A stretch of 64,000 nucleotides of DNA from Thermococcus profundus (GTDB lineage Archaea > Methanobacteriota_B > Thermococci > Thermococcales > Thermococcaceae), in assembly GCF_002214585.1 (NCBI RefSeq), contig NZ_CP014862.1:434001-498000 (forward strand). Direction: 5' to 3'. The notes below the pieces were generated by a model that was given only the letters and a program-made list of their open reading frames with translations, was not told where the DNA came from and made no database searches. Each line of letters starts with the position of its first letter. Within the stretch, counting starts at the first letter, position 1. Positions 10,151 to 19,206 of the stretch are shown piece by piece. The position numbers and the translations under genes were made by a program.

Positions 10151-13100
10151 ATGAGGAGGTACCTCGCGTCTTTGTTGCTGCTCGTGCTGTCACTGTTCCT
10201 TCTCGCCTCCGCATCGAGCTACTCCCCCCTTTCTCCGGTTCAGATAGAAAAAACAGTCTCTGGTGGGGCCGGAGTTTCTGGGCCTCTTGGTCGGGAAGTG
10301 CCACAGATCCGTAACATGCCCGACTCATACTTTGTGGTTTCCCCCGGTCCTGAAGTTTACCTTCGTCTGGCCGTTTTCGACTCTCCGGGAGATAACTGCC
10401 GGTGGAAAACTTCTGAGGTGATAAACTCAAGCAGGAGCTCTCCTCCGAGTGATCAACCCCCGGAGATCCCCGTGAAATCACTCAGAACAATCAATGTCTA
10501 CTATCCCGCCAACCTCAGCTTCATCCTTTCTCCACTCTACCCCAGGAACTTTTCAGTCCCGGTGGAGTACAATCCACTCCTGGATCTTTACATACCAAAG
10601 GGACCCCTCTCCAACTACTCCATTACATACTGGGAGACGGAGAGGCCTTCCTCCGGCGAGTACTTCCCGGCTCCGGAGGGTTTGTTCAAGTTTTATATGG
10701 GATTCCCCTATAGTTTGATGCATCTGGCTATGGCATTTGGAGCTGCGGACAATCCGGATTATGAAAACCTGCTTGCCCTTGAACGCTTCTTTAGGGAGAA
10801 CTTCATCGTGAGTGAGGATTCAAACTCCGACTGCGAAGGCCTGTTTGACATGGCCTTCAGGACAAGGCGGGGAAGTTCCTACGACATAGCCTCTGCCTTC
10901 GCTGTAATTGCCAGGATGATGGGGTTTCCGACGAGGCTGGTGGCAGGCTACAGGGTTCCGGCCTCCGAAGATTACCGCATCGTCCCATTCTCCAACGTGA
11001 CCTACTGGCCGGAGGTGGAGTTCAGGAATCTGGGCTGGGTCAGGTTTGATCCCGTTCCCTCCTCCCCGGTTGTCTTCACTGAGGCTTCCTACGACAGACA
11101 CTTTAAAATCAGGAACATTCAGGGAAAAGTTTACTGGGATGGTTCTCTGAGGGAGCCGCCTTTTGAGATCGATCTTGAGAGAAAAACCGTCCTCTACTTG
11201 CCAGTCTGGGGAGGCACCTTCCGCTACCTCCGCCTCGTTCCCGGGGACGTGGGGATAGATGTTGTAGATCTCCCGCCGTTTCTTTCCCCCGGTGAGGAAG
11301 CCCGTGTGAGGGTGTTGCTTGTTCACGGACTAGAATTCACGATTTCTTCTGAGGTTCCCGTTGAGAGGAAGGGGGAGTACGAGCTCTCCATAAGGGCCCC
11401 AGATACTCCGGGGGTTTACTGGATCACTTTCACTTCTAAGGGGTTCTCCGTTAAGTTCCCCATAGTTGTGACCGACAACGTCACGGTTACTGTTGAGGGG
11501 TACCCCAGTGAAATAAGGGCCGGTTCGAACTTCACGGTCTTCGGGAGGGTTCTCTGGCATGGTCAGGCCCTATCAGGCGGAACCGTGGAAGCGGTTCTGG
11601 GCCTCAGGAAGGGAGAGGCGAGGTACGTGGTTGGACGTGCCGAGGTGAGAAACGGGAAATACACCATCCATGCGTCGGTTCCCAAGGACATAGCGCCAGG
11701 GAACTACTGGCTCGTCGTCAGATACCTCAACTTCCCTTACCTTGGCGATAGCGACCCCGTCGTGAGGATTCTTCCAGCCGAAAGGATAACGATAGGTTCT
11801 AGCGGGCTCGTTCCGGCCGGCGATTTCAACCTCACCGGAACGGCGCCAAAGGACGTTCCCATAGACGTCTTGCTCGATGGACAAAAAGTAGCCTCCGTCG
11901 TGCCCAAGAACGGCCTCTTTTCGGTTCCCCTCAACGCGTCTCCGGGGGATCATGAGCTTAAACTGATACCCAGATCGGGTGAGCTGGAGCCTTTAGAGAC
12001 CAAGATCACTGCGGTAAAGGTCAATCTCGACATGAAACCCTACTCTTCAATGGGCAGGGACTATCTTAAGCTCATTGGAACCGTTGAGGGCATGAAAGAC
12101 GGGAAGCTGGAGATCCAGACTCCTTCGGGGAAGGTTCCAGTAGAGGTCAAGGACGGCAGGTTTGAGCTCAACCTGCCCGTGGAATTTCCGGAGGAAGGAT
12201 CGAGCGGAGTTAATACACTTCCGTTAAAGTTCCTGATCGATGGGACGACGATCGATGAGAAGGAGATAGCCCTGAGCTCTGGCAGGATACTCCCCAATTT
12301 GCCCACCGTCGTGAAGTCCAACGGTAAGTTCTTCGTCGCCCTTCCCGAGGGTTTGGAAGGCGAGAACCTGAAGTTCAGCATGGGGGCCTTCGACTCATCC
12401 GGAAGGTCGCTGTCCGGGAAGCTCGGGCTTAACCTTGGGGGAAAGAGAATAGAGCTGCCCCTCAAAGGCGGCATCGGCCACTTGGAGATTCCGAAGGCGG
12501 ACTTTGAGGCCCCAAAGGTGAACCTCCCCTCTGTGGGGGATAAAGTTCCGTCCATAAACCTCCCATCCCCCGATGTGAGCGCCCCGATAGGTATCTCCGG
12601 GTTCAGTCCCTCCTTCGGAGGCAACTTCATCCTGTTCCTCATACTGCCCTTTGTCCTCCTGGGCGCGGTTCTCCTCGTGAGGGCAGGGGTTTCCGGTGGG
12701 GTTCCTGTCTCCCTTGACAGGCTTAAGTCCCTCGGAAGTCCTGAGATAGAGCTTGAGCGGGAGGTCTACCTTCCTGGGGAGAAGGTTAAGGTAGTTCTGT
12801 CGAGGGAGTCGGATCTCTACGTCGACGGAAAGCACGTCGGGCACGGCAGGGTATTCTCTCTCAGCCTCCCCGAGGGGGTTCACACCCTAAAAGCTGGAAG
12901 GAGGGAGAGGATTGTCTACGTACTGCGGCCCAAGAAGGCCGTCATAAAGCTCTACGAGGATTACTTCCTGCCCTTCGCTGCATCGCGGGGAGTACGTGTT
13001 GCCGACTCTACTCCAGAGGAGATAAAGGCCGCCCTCCTCTCAAAGGGGCTGCAGGAGGGTCCGCTCTCGCACATCACCCGGATCTTCGAGCTGGCCAGAT

Positions 13101-13177
13101 ACGGCGACGTCGAACTCTCGCGGGAGGAATTTGAGGAGTTTGTGGAGGCCCTCAGAAGCTTGGAGGTGGTCAAATGA
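10151..13177 (+). CDS. Membrane-anchored transglutaminase-fold protein with DUF4129 tail; catalytic Cys and His missing
   Basis: This 1008-residue protein begins with a signal peptide (RRYLASLLLLVLSLFLLAS). A transglutaminase-like domain lies at about residues 190-305. Aligned without gaps to TgpA-type enzymes, the catalytic Cys is replaced by Ser243 (RRGSSYDIASAF), the catalytic His by Thr284 (NVTYWPEVEF), while Asp300 (GWVRFDP) is kept. Then come several Ig-like or beta-sandwich repeats (about 350-790), one membrane segment near 825-850 (NFILFLILPFVLLGAVLLV) and a cytoplasmic DUF4129-like domain at the C-terminus. The stop overlaps the next start. Family knowledge links transglutaminase/DUF4129 proteins to MoxR and DUF58 genes, which follow here. 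It is likely a structural or binding form rather than a peptidase or crosslinker. Confidence 0.85.
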   Translation: MRRYLASLLLLVLSLFLLASASSYSPLSPVQIEKTVSGGAGVSGPLGREVPQIRNMPDSYFVVSPGPEVYLRLAVFDSPGDNCRWKTSEVINSSRSSPPSDQPPEIPVKSLRTINVYYPANLSFILSPLYPRNFSVPVEYNPLLDLYIPKGPLSNYSITYWETERPSSGEYFPAPEGLFKFYMGFPYSLMHLAMAFGAADNPDYENLLALERFFRENFIVSEDSNSDCEGLFDMAFRTRRGSSYDIASAFAVIARMMGFPTRLVAGYRVPASEDYRIVPFSNVTYWPEVEFRNLGWVRFDPVPSSPVVFTEASYDRHFKIRNIQGKVYWDGSLREPPFEIDLERKTVLYLPVWGGTFRYLRLVPGDVGIDVVDLPPFLSPGEEARVRVLLVHGLEFTISSEVPVERKGEYELSIRAPDTPGVYWITFTSKGFSVKFPIVVTDNVTVTVEGYPSEIRAGSNFTVFGRVLWHGQALSGGTVEAVLGLRKGEARYVVGRAEVRNGKYTIHASVPKDIAPGNYWLVVRYLNFPYLGDSDPVVRILPAERITIGSSGLVPAGDFNLTGTAPKDVPIDVLLDGQKVASVVPKNGLFSVPLNASPGDHELKLIPRSGELEPLETKITAVKVNLDMKPYSSMGRDYLKLIGTVEGMKDGKLEIQTPSGKVPVEVKDGRFELNLPVEFPEEGSSGVNTLPLKFLIDGTTIDEKEIALSSGRILPNLPTVVKSNGKFFVALPEGLEGENLKFSMGAFDSSGRSLSGKLGLNLGGKRIELPLKGGIGHLEIPKADFEAPKVNLPSVGDKVPSINLPSPDVSAPIGISGFSPSFGGNFILFLILPFVLLGAVLLVRAGVSGGVPVSLDRLKSLGSPEIELEREVYLPGEKVKVVLSRESDLYVDGKHVGHGRVFSLSLPEGVHTLKAGRRERIVYVLRPKKAVIKLYEDYFLPFAASRGVRVADSTPEEIKAALLSKGLQEGPLSHITRIFELARYGDVELSREEFEEFVEALRSLEVVK

Positions 13178-14190
13178 AGTTCCGGTTCACTGCTGGTCTT
13201 GCGGTGTTCCCGATACTTACAGTGGTTTCACTGTTTATCTTCACACAGCCTCCCCTTGACGCGTACTCGGGTCTTCAGACCCCGCTCCTCTATCTGTTTG
13301 GAGTGCTCTCCCTTGCAAGCCTCGCGGGTGCCTTCGACCTTCCGGTCATCCCCGGCCTTTTGAGGGGGCTTGCGGTTTCAATGTTCGTGTACACGTACCC
13401 CACTTATCCCCCCTACGATCCTTCGCGGCTCCACTTCCAGACGGGCCTCGCGGTGCTGATCTTTGGATCAGTCCTTGCCAAGGAGGCATCCCAGACCCCT
13501 AGGAAGTTTGACCTCCTAGTTAGGGGTGTGGGGCTCTTCGTTGCCTTCCTCGGACTGTCCCAGCTTTTGAAGGATATGGGGGCGCCTCCGTGGCTCTCCA
13601 GTATTTTCTTCTACCTCGGCTTCGCCCCCCTTGTGGTTTACTCCCTCGGATTCGGGGAGGCCCTTCTTGGAGGGGACTACATCGAGAAGAGGGCGAAGGG
13701 GCTCATAATAGCCTTCGTGCTGATAGCCCTCTACGTGGGTGGCAGAGACTACTTGAGGGAGCTGTTCCCGGAGATTGCTTTTCTCATCGACCTTGCCCTC
13801 TTTGTCGCGGTATCGGTCGTTGTGCTCCTCATCGTGGGGAGGTACTTCATGGGTAGCGACCTGGAGCCGTTCCTCCTTGGTGAGTGGGAGAAGCACGAGG
13901 CCAGGGTTAAAATAGTGAAGGATGAGGCCCTTAGGGAGGCCAAGAACGCGATTGACGAGTTCGTGGTGAGAAAGAACAAGCTCCCCCTAATCGCGTACCT
14001 CTCCTACTACGGCTCCAGGGCGTACGGGAGTCCTGATGCGCTGATGGAGGTTATCAAACCCCTCGTCGAATACGAGGGTACATCTTACTCCTCCCTAACT
14101 CCTGGCTGGCTGGTTAAGAAGTACGAGAGGCAGGACATGGAGAGGAGGATCAGGATAGTTGAAGAAATAATCGGGAGGTTGAGGGGATGA
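13174..14190 (+). CDS. Polytopic membrane protein of the MoxR/DUF58 operon
   Basis: This 338-residue protein has about seven or eight hydrophobic segments in the first 220 residues and a charged cytoplasmic C-terminal domain of about 115 residues. No named family was recognised. The ATG overlaps the previous stop by four bases and its own stop overlaps the moxR start, so it is translationally linked to both. The C-terminal helices (EALREAKNAIDEFVVRKNK) might contact the MoxR ATPase, but that is inference. Confidence 0.75.
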   Translation: MKFRFTAGLAVFPILTVVSLFIFTQPPLDAYSGLQTPLLYLFGVLSLASLAGAFDLPVIPGLLRGLAVSMFVYTYPTYPPYDPSRLHFQTGLAVLIFGSVLAKEASQTPRKFDLLVRGVGLFVAFLGLSQLLKDMGAPPWLSSIFFYLGFAPLVVYSLGFGEALLGGDYIEKRAKGLIIAFVLIALYVGGRDYLRELFPEIAFLIDLALFVAVSVVVLLIVGRYFMGSDLEPFLLGEWEKHEARVKIVKDEALREAKNAIDEFVVRKNKLPLIAYLSYYGSRAYGSPDALMEVIKPLVEYEGTSYSSLTPGWLVKKYERQDMERRIRIVEEIIGRLRG

Positions 14191-15197
14191 GTCAGGTTGC
14201 CCTTCCGGAAAACGCCGAACGGGTGGAGACGTACTCTAAAATGGCCGATATAGTCGTCAAGGAGATCTCAAGGGTCTACATAGGGAACGAGCCGGTGGTG
14301 AGAAAGGCCCTCGCGGCCTCGCTTGTTAACGGCAACGTGCTCTTCGAGGATCACCCGGGCCTTGGAAAGACCCTTCTGGCCAAGGCCTTCGGAAAGGCCC
14401 TTGGCCTCAACTACCGCCGCGTTCAGTTCACCCCGGATCTGCTTCCGAGCGACATACTGGGTACCAAGGTCTGGCGCCAGAACCTCGGAAAGTTCGAGCT
14501 CGTTAAGGGGCCGATTTTCACCAACGTCCTCCTCGCGGACGAGATAAACAGGGCACCCCCAAAGACCCAGGCGGCCCTGCTTGAGGCAATGGAAGAGAGG
14601 CAAGTAACTATTGAGGGCGAAACCCTCGTCCTTGAGAGGCCCTTCTTCGTGATGGCCACCCAGAACCCGATAGAGTACGAGGGGACCTATCCCCTCCCCG
14701 AGGCCCAGCTTGACCGCTTTGCCCTCAGGATGAGCGTCGGCTATCCAAAGAGCCTCGACGACGAGATAGCCATACTGGAAGCCAGGATCAGGTGGGCCAA
14801 GGACGATCCGACCGTTGACATGGAGCCGGTCATAGACAGGGGGACTTTCCTGGCCATGCAGGACTTCGTGGAGAACAACATCTTCATCCACAGGGAGATC
14901 CTCAGGTACATAGCGGAGATAGTCAGGACAGCCAGGGCCGACGAGAGGGTTGAGGCCGGTCCGAGCCCGAGGGGAGCGTTAACGCTCCTCAAGATAAGCA
15001 AGGCCAATGCCATGCTCAGCGGGAGGGACTTCGTTATCCCGGACGACGTTAAAGCCTATGCTGTTGAGGCTCTGGCCCACAGAATGGTTCTCAAACCGGA
15101 GTACTCATTTGAGGACGTCACCACGGAGTCCATAGTGGAGGAAGTCCTCAAGAGGGTGGAGGTCCCGAAGAAGTTCAAACCGGGGGAGGAGGCTTGA
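14187..15197 (+). CDS. moxR: MoxR-family AAA+ ATPase
   Basis: MoxR ATPases are AAA+ chaperone-like proteins that act with DUF58/VWA proteins on envelope or metal-enzyme targets. The 336-residue protein shows Walker A HPGLGKTLLAKA (about 55-66), Walker B VLLADEINRAPPKTQ (about 113-127), sensor 1 with FFVMATQNPIEYEGTYPLPEAQ and a C-terminal lid with GPSPRGAL. Length is typical. The start overlaps the upstream stop (ATGA) and the stop overlaps the DUF58 start. Full conservation of motifs suggests an active ATPase, unlike the degenerate transglutaminase domain in the same operon. Confidence 0.95.
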   Translation: MSQVALPENAERVETYSKMADIVVKEISRVYIGNEPVVRKALAASLVNGNVLFEDHPGLGKTLLAKAFGKALGLNYRRVQFTPDLLPSDILGTKVWRQNLGKFELVKGPIFTNVLLADEINRAPPKTQAALLEAMEERQVTIEGETLVLERPFFVMATQNPIEYEGTYPLPEAQLDRFALRMSVGYPKSLDDEIAILEARIRWAKDDPTVDMEPVIDRGTFLAMQDFVENNIFIHREILRYIAEIVRTARADERVEAGPSPRGALTLLKISKANAMLSGRDFVIPDDVKAYAVEALAHRMVLKPEYSFEDVTTESIVEEVLKRVEVPKKFKPGEEA

Positions 15198-16447
15198 GGT
15201 TAGCCAGATCCCTCTTTTACACCTCTGTAGGCCTGGCCCTCCTTGGAGCCCTCACCGAGATGACGGAGGTAATCTACCTCTCGCTCTTCCCGCTCTTTGC
15301 CCTGGCCATTGGACTGGCCATTCGGCCCCCTGCTGGTGTGGCCGTCGAAAGGGAAGTGGGGAAGGGGCCGTACCGCCCGGGCGATGAGATACCCCTGAGG
15401 ATAAGGCTTAGGGTGGAGGGCGGAATGGGCTTCATCCTCCTCCGCCAGCCGCTCCCTCCTGAGGTCGAGCTTGTGGAGGGTTCTAACGTATGGGCAGTTT
15501 TCAAGGGACCCAGGAAGCTGGAGAAGGAGTTTACCATTAAAATCCGCGTTCCGAGGAGGGGACGCTATACTCTTCCCCAGGCGGAGGTCTACGTTGAACC
15601 CCTGCTGAAGTTTGGGCCTGGGGGAGTAATCCCTGCAGGAGACGTCCTGACTGTAACGGTTCTCCCCCTTGTAAAGCCGCCCAGAAGGGTTAGAACCGTA
15701 AACACGCGCTCCCAGATACCCATTCCCCTCACCAGCTACTCCCTGACCGGTCCGATCTCCACGGACTTTAAGGAGATACGGGAGTACCGGCCAGGGGATC
15801 CTGTGAAGTTCATAAACTGGAAGGCGAGCGCGAGGAGGGGCGATGTTTTAGTGAACGAATACGAGAGGGAGGGCAAAAAGACCGTCATGTTCTACGTCGA
15901 TGCCAGGGCGGCTATGGGGGTTGGGAGCTTCATGGAGAACCCCCTTGAGTACGCGGTGTCTCTGGTGGCCTCTTTAGCCTACTACTTCCTCCGGAGGGGG
16001 TACAACGTCGGCCTCTACGTTGTTGGTAGGGGGGAGCTCCTGATGCCTTCCCCTGGCAACAGACAGCTCTACGCAATGGTCAAGAAACTCATGGAGGTCG
16101 AGCTGAGCCAGGGAACGGGCGAGGGTTTTGTCGGAGCTTTCAAAAAGAGTGAGAGGGTTCTCATCCAGTACTCCCCCCTTCTGGTCGTCGTGTCAAACCT
16201 CCTGGACTCGGAGGAACTCAGGACCGCCTTGAAGTCCGTAATGAAGTACTACAAGGGCAGGCCCCCGGCCATGGTCTTCGACCTGTTCCCGTACTCAATG
16301 TTCGAGGGAAAGGAAGTCGAGCTCATAAGGCTGAAGAAGCTCGCGGTGGAGAACGATCTCCGTGGACTGGCCCACGTTTTCCAGTGGGACGTTAGAAAAA
16401 CTGACGTTTCCTCAGTCCTCTCAAAAACCGTGAGGATGGTGAGGTGA
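15194..16447 (+). CDS. DUF58 domain protein
   Basis: The 417-residue protein has two N-terminal membrane segments (about 5-50), a beta-sandwich region and the DUF58 signature with DFKEIREYRPGDPVKFINWKAS given as DFKEIREYRPGD then INWKASARRGD near 193-218. A VWA-like remnant follows (MFYVDARAAM). DUF58 proteins are the standard partners of MoxR. The start is a TTG whose last bases form the moxR stop (TTGA), a coupled start preceded by GGGGGAGGAGG. The gene is followed by one base and then the GTG start of the next operon gene. Confidence 0.9.
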   Translation: MRLARSLFYTSVGLALLGALTEMTEVIYLSLFPLFALAIGLAIRPPAGVAVEREVGKGPYRPGDEIPLRIRLRVEGGMGFILLRQPLPPEVELVEGSNVWAVFKGPRKLEKEFTIKIRVPRRGRYTLPQAEVYVEPLLKFGPGGVIPAGDVLTVTVLPLVKPPRRVRTVNTRSQIPIPLTSYSLTGPISTDFKEIREYRPGDPVKFINWKASARRGDVLVNEYEREGKKTVMFYVDARAAMGVGSFMENPLEYAVSLVASLAYYFLRRGYNVGLYVVGRGELLMPSPGNRQLYAMVKKLMEVELSQGTGEGFVGAFKKSERVLIQYSPLLVVVSNLLDSEELRTALKSVMKYYKGRPPAMVFDLFPYSMFEGKEVELIRLKKLAVENDLRGLAHVFQWDVRKTDVSSVLSKTVRMVR

Positions 16448-16448
16448 A

Positions 16449-17324
16449 GTGATAAAGGCAACGGCGTACTCTCTCAAAGCCCTCCTTGTCGTTCCCCTTG
16501 TGCTGGGCCTTGTGGATGCGGTGCTGGCTGTTCCGGGGGCAGGTGAGCTGATCTCATCGTACTTCCCGTTCATCTCCCCTCGCATACTCCTTCTGTCCCT
16601 CTTCGGAGCGCTCTTTGTTTCCGCATCGGTACTCGGGAGTACCGCCAGGATCATAAAGTTCCTCTCCTGGATCTACGTTATACCTCCTATCCTCGTTCTC
16701 GGCGTTTTCAACAGGGTTATGGAGTACTTCGGGGTAAATCTTAGCCCCTGGGGTCTCAACTTAACCTACCTGGCTTACTTGGTGGTATCCCTCCCCCTGG
16801 CCCACACCCTCGATGATACCGTTAAGCGTGCCAACCGGCTGGAGGAATGGGGGGTAGAGGGCTACGACGGGGCACTCCACGGGGTTCTCGGTTCAGTTGT
16901 TCTTCTGTTGCTCTCAGCGGGGGTGCTCTCACTCCTCTACTACAAGGAGGTGGCCCTCTCGGTTTCCCTTCCCCCTTATTCCCTTACGGTCGTTGTCTTC
17001 GTACTAGGGCTGGCGGCCCTCGTTGGATTCCTGCCGGGGCATGCCAGAAAAACGGTCGCCTTCGTTAAGGCGAAGGTAGAGCTTGGACCAGCTTACGAAG
17101 TCTCTGTCTCCGAAATTTGGGGAAACACCGTTTTGACAATCAAGGACTACGGCAACAGGCAGCTCAGGGAGTTTACGTACTCTTTTGATCTCAACGGAAA
17201 ACCCCCGGACTCAGTGCTCCTGATGAGGGATGGAGTTGAGAGAAAAGTAAGGAAGGTCAGGGACGTGGTTGTGGACGGAGTCAGATACGTTGTATACTCC
17301 AACGAGAGATCTGAGGCCATCTGA
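16449..17324 (+). CDS. Polytopic membrane protein closing the MoxR/DUF58 operon
   Basis: This 291-residue protein has about six hydrophobic segments in the first 205 residues and a soluble C-terminal domain of about 85 residues rich in beta-like sequence (VSVSEIWGNTVLTIKDYG). No family was recognised. It starts with GTG one base after the DUF58 stop, with GAGGTGA just before it. It probably supplies another membrane component of the complex made by the operon. The gene ends 13 bases from the convergent TatD-like gene. Confidence 0.75.
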   Translation: MIKATAYSLKALLVVPLVLGLVDAVLAVPGAGELISSYFPFISPRILLLSLFGALFVSASVLGSTARIIKFLSWIYVIPPILVLGVFNRVMEYFGVNLSPWGLNLTYLAYLVVSLPLAHTLDDTVKRANRLEEWGVEGYDGALHGVLGSVVLLLLSAGVLSLLYYKEVALSVSLPPYSLTVVVFVLGLAALVGFLPGHARKTVAFVKAKVELGPAYEVSVSEIWGNTVLTIKDYGNRQLREFTYSFDLNGKPPDSVLLMRDGVERKVRKVRDVVVDGVRYVVYSNERSEAI

Positions 17325-17336
17325 CGGTTTTCCTTT

Positions 17337-18182
17337 CTACTCCTTCACTTCGACCCCGTAGACCTTCTCTGGGTTCTCAACGTGTATTCTGTACACGTCC
17401 TCCTCTGTGAAGATGCCGTTCTGGAGGAATGCTTTCGTTCTCTTTGGTACGGTCTTGGGTCCGAGAACGGCTCCGGGTCTTCTCCTATCGTCTATGTAAT
17501 CGGTCTCCATCATGAACCGGTTTCCCTGCTCTATGGCAGCTTTGATGTTCTTCCTGCTCGCTATCACGCTCGGAAAGACGCCGACCTCTTCGGCGACCTT
17601 TACAAGAGGAGGCGAGAAGTGCTTGACGACCTTGTGGGGCTTTATCCCCACTTCATTCACGTATCTTCCGAGCTCCCTGAACTTCTCCTCATCAAAGCTC
17701 TCAGTGTGCAGCTGGACCGCGCAGTCTGCCTCCTTGGCGAGTCTCATGCCGTACTTCATGAGCTCTATGCTGGCTTCCCAAATTTCATCGGGAACCGGGT
17801 AGTGCGGCCTGCCTATTTCACCTATTCCTATCGCCTTTCCCTCCAGGCAGAGCCCCTGGGCGTACTCGAGCGCCTTCATTACCTCGTTCTTCGCGTACTC
17901 GAGGCCCTTTTCCCTTGCCAGATAATCGAACTCTGCCGGGTGAACCCCAACGACCGCGTAGGCTTTAACTGGGGTCTCCCTGTTTATCCTTTCAACGAGC
18001 TCAAGGTGGAAGTCCATCGCCTTCATGAAATCCTCAGCCTTTAGCCCCGGGAAGCCGTAGTCGTGAGCCGTTTTGTAGACCACGACGAGGTGCGTTCCTC
18101 CAGCTCTGTGGAACTCCTTAACAGCTTCCAGAAAGAGGCCGTGGTAGGGATCAACGTGAAAGTGGTCGTCCCAGATTATCAT
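17337..18182 (-). CDS. TatD-like metal-dependent hydrolase
   Basis: The 281-residue protein belongs to the TatD branch of the amidohydrolase TIM barrels. Metal-ligand motifs are visible: DDHFHV (about 5-10), GIGEIGRPH (about 120-128), LHTES (about 157-161), KHFS (about 186-189) and METDYIDD (about 224-231). Relatives include TatD DNases and uncharacterised archaeal hydrolases; the substrate is not known. The start follows GAGGTGATGGTATG. It is convergent with the MoxR operon and is the last gene of a leftward run that includes the EF-Tu-like and DUF257 genes. Confidence 0.85.
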   Translation of the reverse strand: MIIWDDHFHVDPYHGLFLEAVKEFHRAGGTHLVVVYKTAHDYGFPGLKAEDFMKAMDFHLELVERINRETPVKAYAVVGVHPAEFDYLAREKGLEYAKNEVMKALEYAQGLCLEGKAIGIGEIGRPHYPVPDEIWEASIELMKYGMRLAKEADCAVQLHTESFDEEKFRELGRYVNEVGIKPHKVVKHFSPPLVKVAEEVGVFPSVIASRKNIKAAIEQGNRFMMETDYIDDRRRPGAVLGPKTVPKRTKAFLQNGIFTEEDVYRIHVENPEKVYGVEVKE

Positions 18183-18191
18183 ACCATCACC

Positions 18192-18500
18192 TCACGACTG
18201 GTATATCTCCAGATCCTCCCCCTTCTCACAGGGGATCTCCCTTTCAAGAATGAGGGCAACTTTGTCGCCTGAGATCGCGAACTCAACTTCCCTGTGATCC
18301 TTCTCTATCCTCATCACAGGGCTCGCTTTCCTCCCCTTGACCTTGTAGCCCGGATAGATTATCCCCTCAACGACCTCCCCCACCAAAACTTGGCGATTTA
18401 AAACCGTCAGTTTCTTCTCCACGCGGAACCTTCCTGTGGGTCTCCTGGAGACTACCTCAACGCTCTGGTTACCTCTCCTCAGGAACCCCAGAAGGCCCAT
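18192..18500 (-). CDS. Small stand-alone EF-Tu domain II-like protein
   Basis: This 102-residue protein resembles domain II of EF-Tu/EF-1A/SelB-type factors: FRVEKKLTVLNRQVLVGEVV, then PGYKVKG and VEFAISGDKVALIL match the beta-barrel pattern of that domain. No GTPase domain is present. The start at 18500 has GGGGGG seven bases upstream; 24 more codons are open upstream without a signal. Its 5' end overlaps the 3' end of the DUF257 gene by 32 bases in another frame. Such lone barrels could bind RNA or act in tRNA-linked reactions, but no role can be assigned. Confidence 0.7.
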   Translation of the reverse strand: MGLLGFLRRGNQSVEVVSRRPTGRFRVEKKLTVLNRQVLVGEVVEGIIYPGYKVKGRKASPVMRIEKDHREVEFAISGDKVALILEREIPCEKGEDLEIYQS

Positions 18501-19206
18501 CAGAATTCCCCCCAATTCTCTCGCCCCATGAGACGATGTCCTTTGGAGACACCAGTACCCTGTTGATGTCATACATAAGAGTGAAGATCGACTTTTTGAA
18601 CCTGATGTCTAAATACTCTCCAGTGTCCTGAAGGTGAACCACGGATGTGGCTATGTCCTCGAGGATCGGGAGTGGGTTGAGTTCAAGATTCTCCAGAATC
18701 GGCACATCAACGATGTAAACGTTGAACCTAACATTGGTATCCATTGAGGATTTTATGGAGTTGATTAGAGCGTAAACTGAACTGAAATCGTTGTGAAATG
18801 CCAAGTACCTCTCCAATCCAGGGTTTATTAGGAGGTGTTTTTTCTTCTCCCTTAGGTAGTCCCTTCTCTTTCTCGTGTACACCTCGGGATCATCTGATAC
18901 ATTTATCCTCCCTGCCACTTTCCCATAATCCTCTGAACCCCCTATCTTGATTACTTCCACTGAATTCAAGTCTATACCTAGTCCCATCATTTCCATGTGC
19001 TTGACGTAGAGAGGGAATATATCGAGGACGTCCTCAATGATAATGCTCATTCCCATCTTTTTTGCGTACTTTGAGAGGACGTATAACGTCATCTCCGCCC
19101 CCATGGATGATTCGTTCTCGATTAGAGTCATGCCTCCTGGCTTCAGCTTTTTCAGAAGGCTCTCAATACTGTCCAGTAACTGTAGAGGGCCGTTAGGTTC
19201 TTCCAA
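18469..19206 (-). CDS. DUF257 family protein, paralogue A
   Basis: This 245-residue protein belongs to the Thermococcales-specific DUF257 family. It has an alpha/beta pattern like a RecA/KaiC fold (TLIENESSMGAEMTLYVLSK, then MSIIIEDVLD) but no Walker A motif, so ATP binding is doubtful. It starts with TTG, with GGAGGTGA five bases ahead; this overlaps the end of paralogue B by 14 bases. The 3' end overlaps the EF-Tu-like gene by 32 bases. No function is known for the family. Confidence 0.85.
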   Translation of the reverse strand: MEEPNGPLQLLDSIESLLKKLKPGGMTLIENESSMGAEMTLYVLSKYAKKMGMSIIIEDVLDIFPLYVKHMEMMGLGIDLNSVEVIKIGGSEDYGKVAGRINVSDDPEVYTRKRRDYLREKKKHLLINPGLERYLAFHNDFSSVYALINSIKSSMDTNVRFNVYIVDVPILENLELNPLPILEDIATSVVHLQDTGEYLDIRFKKSIFTLMYDINRVLVSPKDIVSWGERIGGNSDGPSGVPEER

